Origin: Spirosoma spitsbergense DSM 19989
GTDB lineage: Bacteria > Bacteroidota > Bacteroidia > Cytophagales > Spirosomataceae
Length of the DNA stretch: 60,476 nucleotides
Assembly: GCF_000374085.1 (NCBI RefSeq)
Contig: NZ_KB893560.1
Location: 1 to 60,476 of the forward strand
Reading direction: 5' to 3'
Shown here: positions 58,092-60,476 of the stretch, in pieces
How positions within the stretch are numbered: the first letter of the stretch is position 1
Layout: each line of letters opens with the position of its first letter
Translations under genes and position numbers: made by a program
Notes under the pieces: generated by a model
What the model was told of the DNA's origin: nothing
Database searches by the model: none
Seen by the model: the letters and a program-made list of their open reading frames with translations, nothing else

Positions 58092-60476
58092 TTACCTGGC
58101 CCGTTTATTTTTCTGAATCACGAACGGTACGCACGCATCTGCCGGGCACTCGCAGGCGGTTGGCACCAGCATTGTTGTTACATCGCGGTAGCAGCCCGAC
58201 CGGTTGTAGACCCTAACCGTATAGGACTGACTGGAAACCGGATTTGCCAGGTTATTGACCAATACACCATCTATCGGTATGGTCTGTGCGCTACCCGATA
58301 GAGAAGCTGACGGGTTAAATTGTGTTCCCAGCGAATACTGATAGGTAAAGGATGGATCGAATTCGCTAATCACCAGTTTGCCGTTGGCTTGAGGAGTATT
58401 AGTAGTGCAGGTTACCGGCACAGTCATGGCCTTGAAAGAAGACAACGTATCGAACTCAACAATGAACGGACAGCAACTAAAGTCAGGGCATAGACCAGTT
58501 CCGCCTGATGGATCAAGGCTGTAACTGCCAGGGGCGGTCACAACCAGAATGTGGTTTGTTTCCCCCCTTATTTCCAAGCCGTTCCTAAACCAGCGATAGG
58601 TACTCCGGCCTTGCCTGGCAATCAGACTAAAGCTATATACTGAACCAGGGCATACTTTAACGGGTACGGAGGTGCACACAATAGCGGTATCACCCTGTAC
58701 GGTTGCGGTATTGTAAAGAATACCCGTCGAATCGACCTTAGCCTTGAAGACAAGTGACAGTCTCTCATTGGGGGCGAGAGTGGCTACAGTCCAGGTACTT
58801 ACCCTTCCTCCCGGAGTGAAAATTGTTCCGGCTGGAGCCGTGGCTGAATTAGGCACGTATGTCAATCCGATTGAGGCAGAATCACGTACTACTGCGTTGA
58901 TTAAGTCTGTATTACCAGAGTTGGTCAGAACCAGCGTATAGCTTAGTATGTCACCCACCTTTGCTTTTGTCTTATCAACATTACCCGTAGGCACCGGTGC
59001 TGCTGGGACCCGTCCGTTAGGCGATTTAGTGACCACCGTATCTGGAGTAACAGCCAGCGATATGTGGGGGGTAGCGAAACAGGCGGCTGGAGCCGTGTAG
59101 GTAGTTGTCACTGGTGTATACACTGTAGAGGCAGAGCGGCTGCTATTGCAGGCTTCCAGCCAGTTATAACGGAATGTGCTTTGTACCTGATCCTGCTGGG
59201 CATTCACCGTCACTATTGGGTTGTCGGTGTAAAAATTCAGGGTGTAGGGCCCCGCGATGGTTGTAGGCATAATCTCATTAGTGACAGAGAAACTAATCGG
59301 ACTACCATTTACGCCCGTGTATTCAGGTGCAAATGTTACCTGACGCTGAGTGGCACTAACTGCGATACAGTTAACGGTACTCACATGGTCAATAGTAAAG
59401 GGGCCAGTGCTGTTAGAGGGGAGGGGGGTATAGTCCGTTCCGCTAACAGTGACACTTCGGGCACCACTACCTGAAGGTAGCCCCATCAGACTGAAGCTTA
59501 CTGTGGTCTGGCCACCTGTCACACTCAGAACAGTACTCCTTTTGCCGTCAGTTACCAGGAGAGAACCAGCCACAGCATTCGTCAGGTTGATAGTTCCTGT
59601 TAGTTTATACTGATTAGTAGCTGGATCACACGTCTCAGGATTTACCGTCAGCGCCAGTGCTGCAAGAACCGGATTCGGAACTGGATCTGAAGCAGGAGCT
59701 TTACAGGAAGCAGGTGCCTGGTAGACAGCCGATACAGGTGTATAGCCAGTAGTGTTCGTAGTAGATCCAGGATTTGTTGCGCAAGCCTGTAACCAGTTGT
59801 ATCGGAATGAATCATTCGATCCGCCCTGTTGTGCATAAAGGGTGATCATTGGATTATCAGTATACAATTTCAGACTGTATGGGCCTGGGCTTGTAGTAGG
59901 AAGTAACTCGTTTGTTACAGAGAAGCTAACAGGTTCATTATTTAAGCCCGCATATTGAGGAATAAACAGTACCTGCCGAAGACCTGCTGATAAGGTCAGG
60001 CAATTCACCGTTGTTACACCAACGATGGCAATGTGAGCAGGACTTGTGGGCGGTCCCTGTGTATAACCTACATCACTAACAATCACTGTGTGGGAACCGC
60101 TCCCCGAACTCAGGCCCGTCAGGCTAAAGCTGGCCGATATCTGCCCCGCCGTTACCGGTATTATTTTGTTCACCGTTCCATCAGTAACGAGTAATGAACT
60201 GGATACTGCATTGGTAAGGGTAATTGTACCTGCCAGGTTATACTGGTTAGTGGTTGGGTTACAACTGCCCGGCGCTACACTTATGGCCATGGTGGGTGTC
60301 CTGATGGGGGTTACCGAACAGGAGGCTGGGGCGGTGTAATTAGCCGATACCGCCGTGTATCCTGTTGTAACACCTTTGCCGCCCCTGTTGCAGACTTCGA
60401 GCCATTTGTAGGTGAAGCTGCTCTGCACACTACCCTGCTGAGCCGTTATAAGGATGGCCGGGTTGTCATTGTAGAG
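58092..60476 (-). CDS. Large secreted repeat protein with DUF11 domain (5' part beyond the window)
   Basis: The frame is open to the right window edge, so the true start is outside; about 795 residues are seen. Repeated modules of ~220-240 residues carry a GTI(T/N)LTNAV-SLLVTDG strand set, an FSLxGLxSGSG turn, a VNCxxxSAxxRQVxFxPxYxGxN segment and a YTDNPxxTxxAQQ-FRYNWLxAC segment. A DUF11-type domain follows near the end (AKVGDILSYTLVLTNSGNTDL; VVRDSASIGLTYVPNSA), then an Ig-like RWFRNGLEIRG module and a PVSSQSYTVRVYNRSGC module. No T9SS domain is at its C-terminus, which ends VIQKNKRAR. A cell-surface adhesive or structural role is inferred. It is outside the suf operon. Confidence 0.8.
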   Translation of the reverse strand, partial: LYNDNPAILITAQQGSVQSSFTYKWLEVCNRGGKGVTTGYTAVSANYTAPASCSVTPIRTPTMAISVAPGSCNPTTNQYNLAGTITLTNAVSSSLLVTDGTVNKIIPVTAGQISASFSLTGLSSGSGSHTVIVSDVGYTQGPPTSPAHIAIVGVTTVNCLTLSAGLRQVLFIPQYAGLNNEPVSFSVTNELLPTTSPGPYSLKLYTDNPMITLYAQQGGSNDSFRYNWLQACATNPGSTTNTTGYTPVSAVYQAPASCKAPASDPVPNPVLAALALTVNPETCDPATNQYKLTGTINLTNAVAGSLLVTDGKRSTVLSVTGGQTTVSFSLMGLPSGSGARSVTVSGTDYTPLPSNSTGPFTIDHVSTVNCIAVSATQRQVTFAPEYTGVNGSPISFSVTNEIMPTTIAGPYTLNFYTDNPIVTVNAQQDQVQSTFRYNWLEACNSSRSASTVYTPVTTTYTAPAACFATPHISLAVTPDTVVTKSPNGRVPAAPVPTGNVDKTKAKVGDILSYTLVLTNSGNTDLINAVVRDSASIGLTYVPNSATAPAGTIFTPGGRVSTWTVATLAPNERLSLVFKAKVDSTGILYNTATVQGDTAIVCTSVPVKVCPGSVYSFSLIARQGRSTYRWFRNGLEIRGETNHILVVTAPGSYSLDPSGGTGLCPDFSCCPFIVEFDTLSSFKAMTVPVTCTTNTPQANGKLVISEFDPSFTYQYSLGTQFNPSASLSGSAQTIPIDGVLVNNLANPVSSQSYTVRVYNRSGCYRDVTTMLVPTACECPADACVPFVIQKNKRAR

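Overview
The window looks like a chromosomal piece of a Cytophagales-type member of the Bacteroidota, close to Spirosoma or Dyadobacter in flavour. The evidence is a SusC/SusD pair, a type IX secretion C-terminal domain, tandem FtsX/MacB-like permeases starting MFRNYLK, Bacteroidota-style -7 boxes (TAnnTTTG) and a SUF operon of Bacteroidota type. No rRNA, tRNA or CRISPR array was found. The genus is inferred from gene content, not measured.

Region 1 (1-8012) is an accessory island. At the left edge is the 3' end of an IS5-type transposase with its terminal inverted repeat. It abuts an AT-rich gene fragment with no start codon. Next is the most unusual gene of the window (819-1808): a single-HKD phospholipase D-like nuclease domain joined to an Hsp70/DnaK-type substrate-binding beta domain, without any Hsp70 ATPase. 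To its right is a leftward-transcribed integrative element: tyrosine recombinase, unknown protein, excisionase-like HTH, VRR-NUC nuclease, RepA-like helicase and BT4734-type primase. An iteron-like cluster of CTGCCAA repeats lies between helicase and primase. No relaxase, capsid or terminase gene is visible, so it resembles a mobilizable element or phage satellite carrying the PLD-Hsp70 gene as cargo.

Region 2 (8013-28224) is built around signalling and export. An NtrY-like histidine kinase is coupled to an acyl-ACP desaturase. Next come an acyltransferase, an NtrC-like sigma-54 activator, a glycosyltransferase and a tripartite ABC export locus: HlyD-type adaptor, ATPase, a small secreted protein and four paralogous FtsX-like permeases. 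A candidate sigma-54 promoter with an upstream CGGAC/GTCCG palindrome cluster precedes the adaptor gene and offers a direct link between the regulator and the exporter.

Region 3 (28344-47899) holds a penicillin-acylase family hydrolase, a SusC/SusD pair, argS, a glutathione peroxidase, menA, a T9SS-sorted purple acid phosphatase-like protein, a small HTH protein, ileS with a terminator-like leader, and a double SGNH hydrolase.

Region 4 (48040-60476) holds three genes of the ebo cluster (eboA, eboB and eboC, interrupted by two envelope genes). It is followed by a leftward SUF iron-sulfur operon (sufC-sufD-sufS, a ParE-type toxin-antitoxin pair, sufE, a MIP18/SufT-like gene and a bacilliredoxin). 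sufB is not present at its usual place. The right edge is a large repeat-containing secreted protein that runs off the window.

Across the chromosome part, intergenic spaces repeatedly hold hairpins whose arms are short tandem octamers. One such hairpin sits in frame inside the histidine kinase gene and one arm sits in frame inside ileS.
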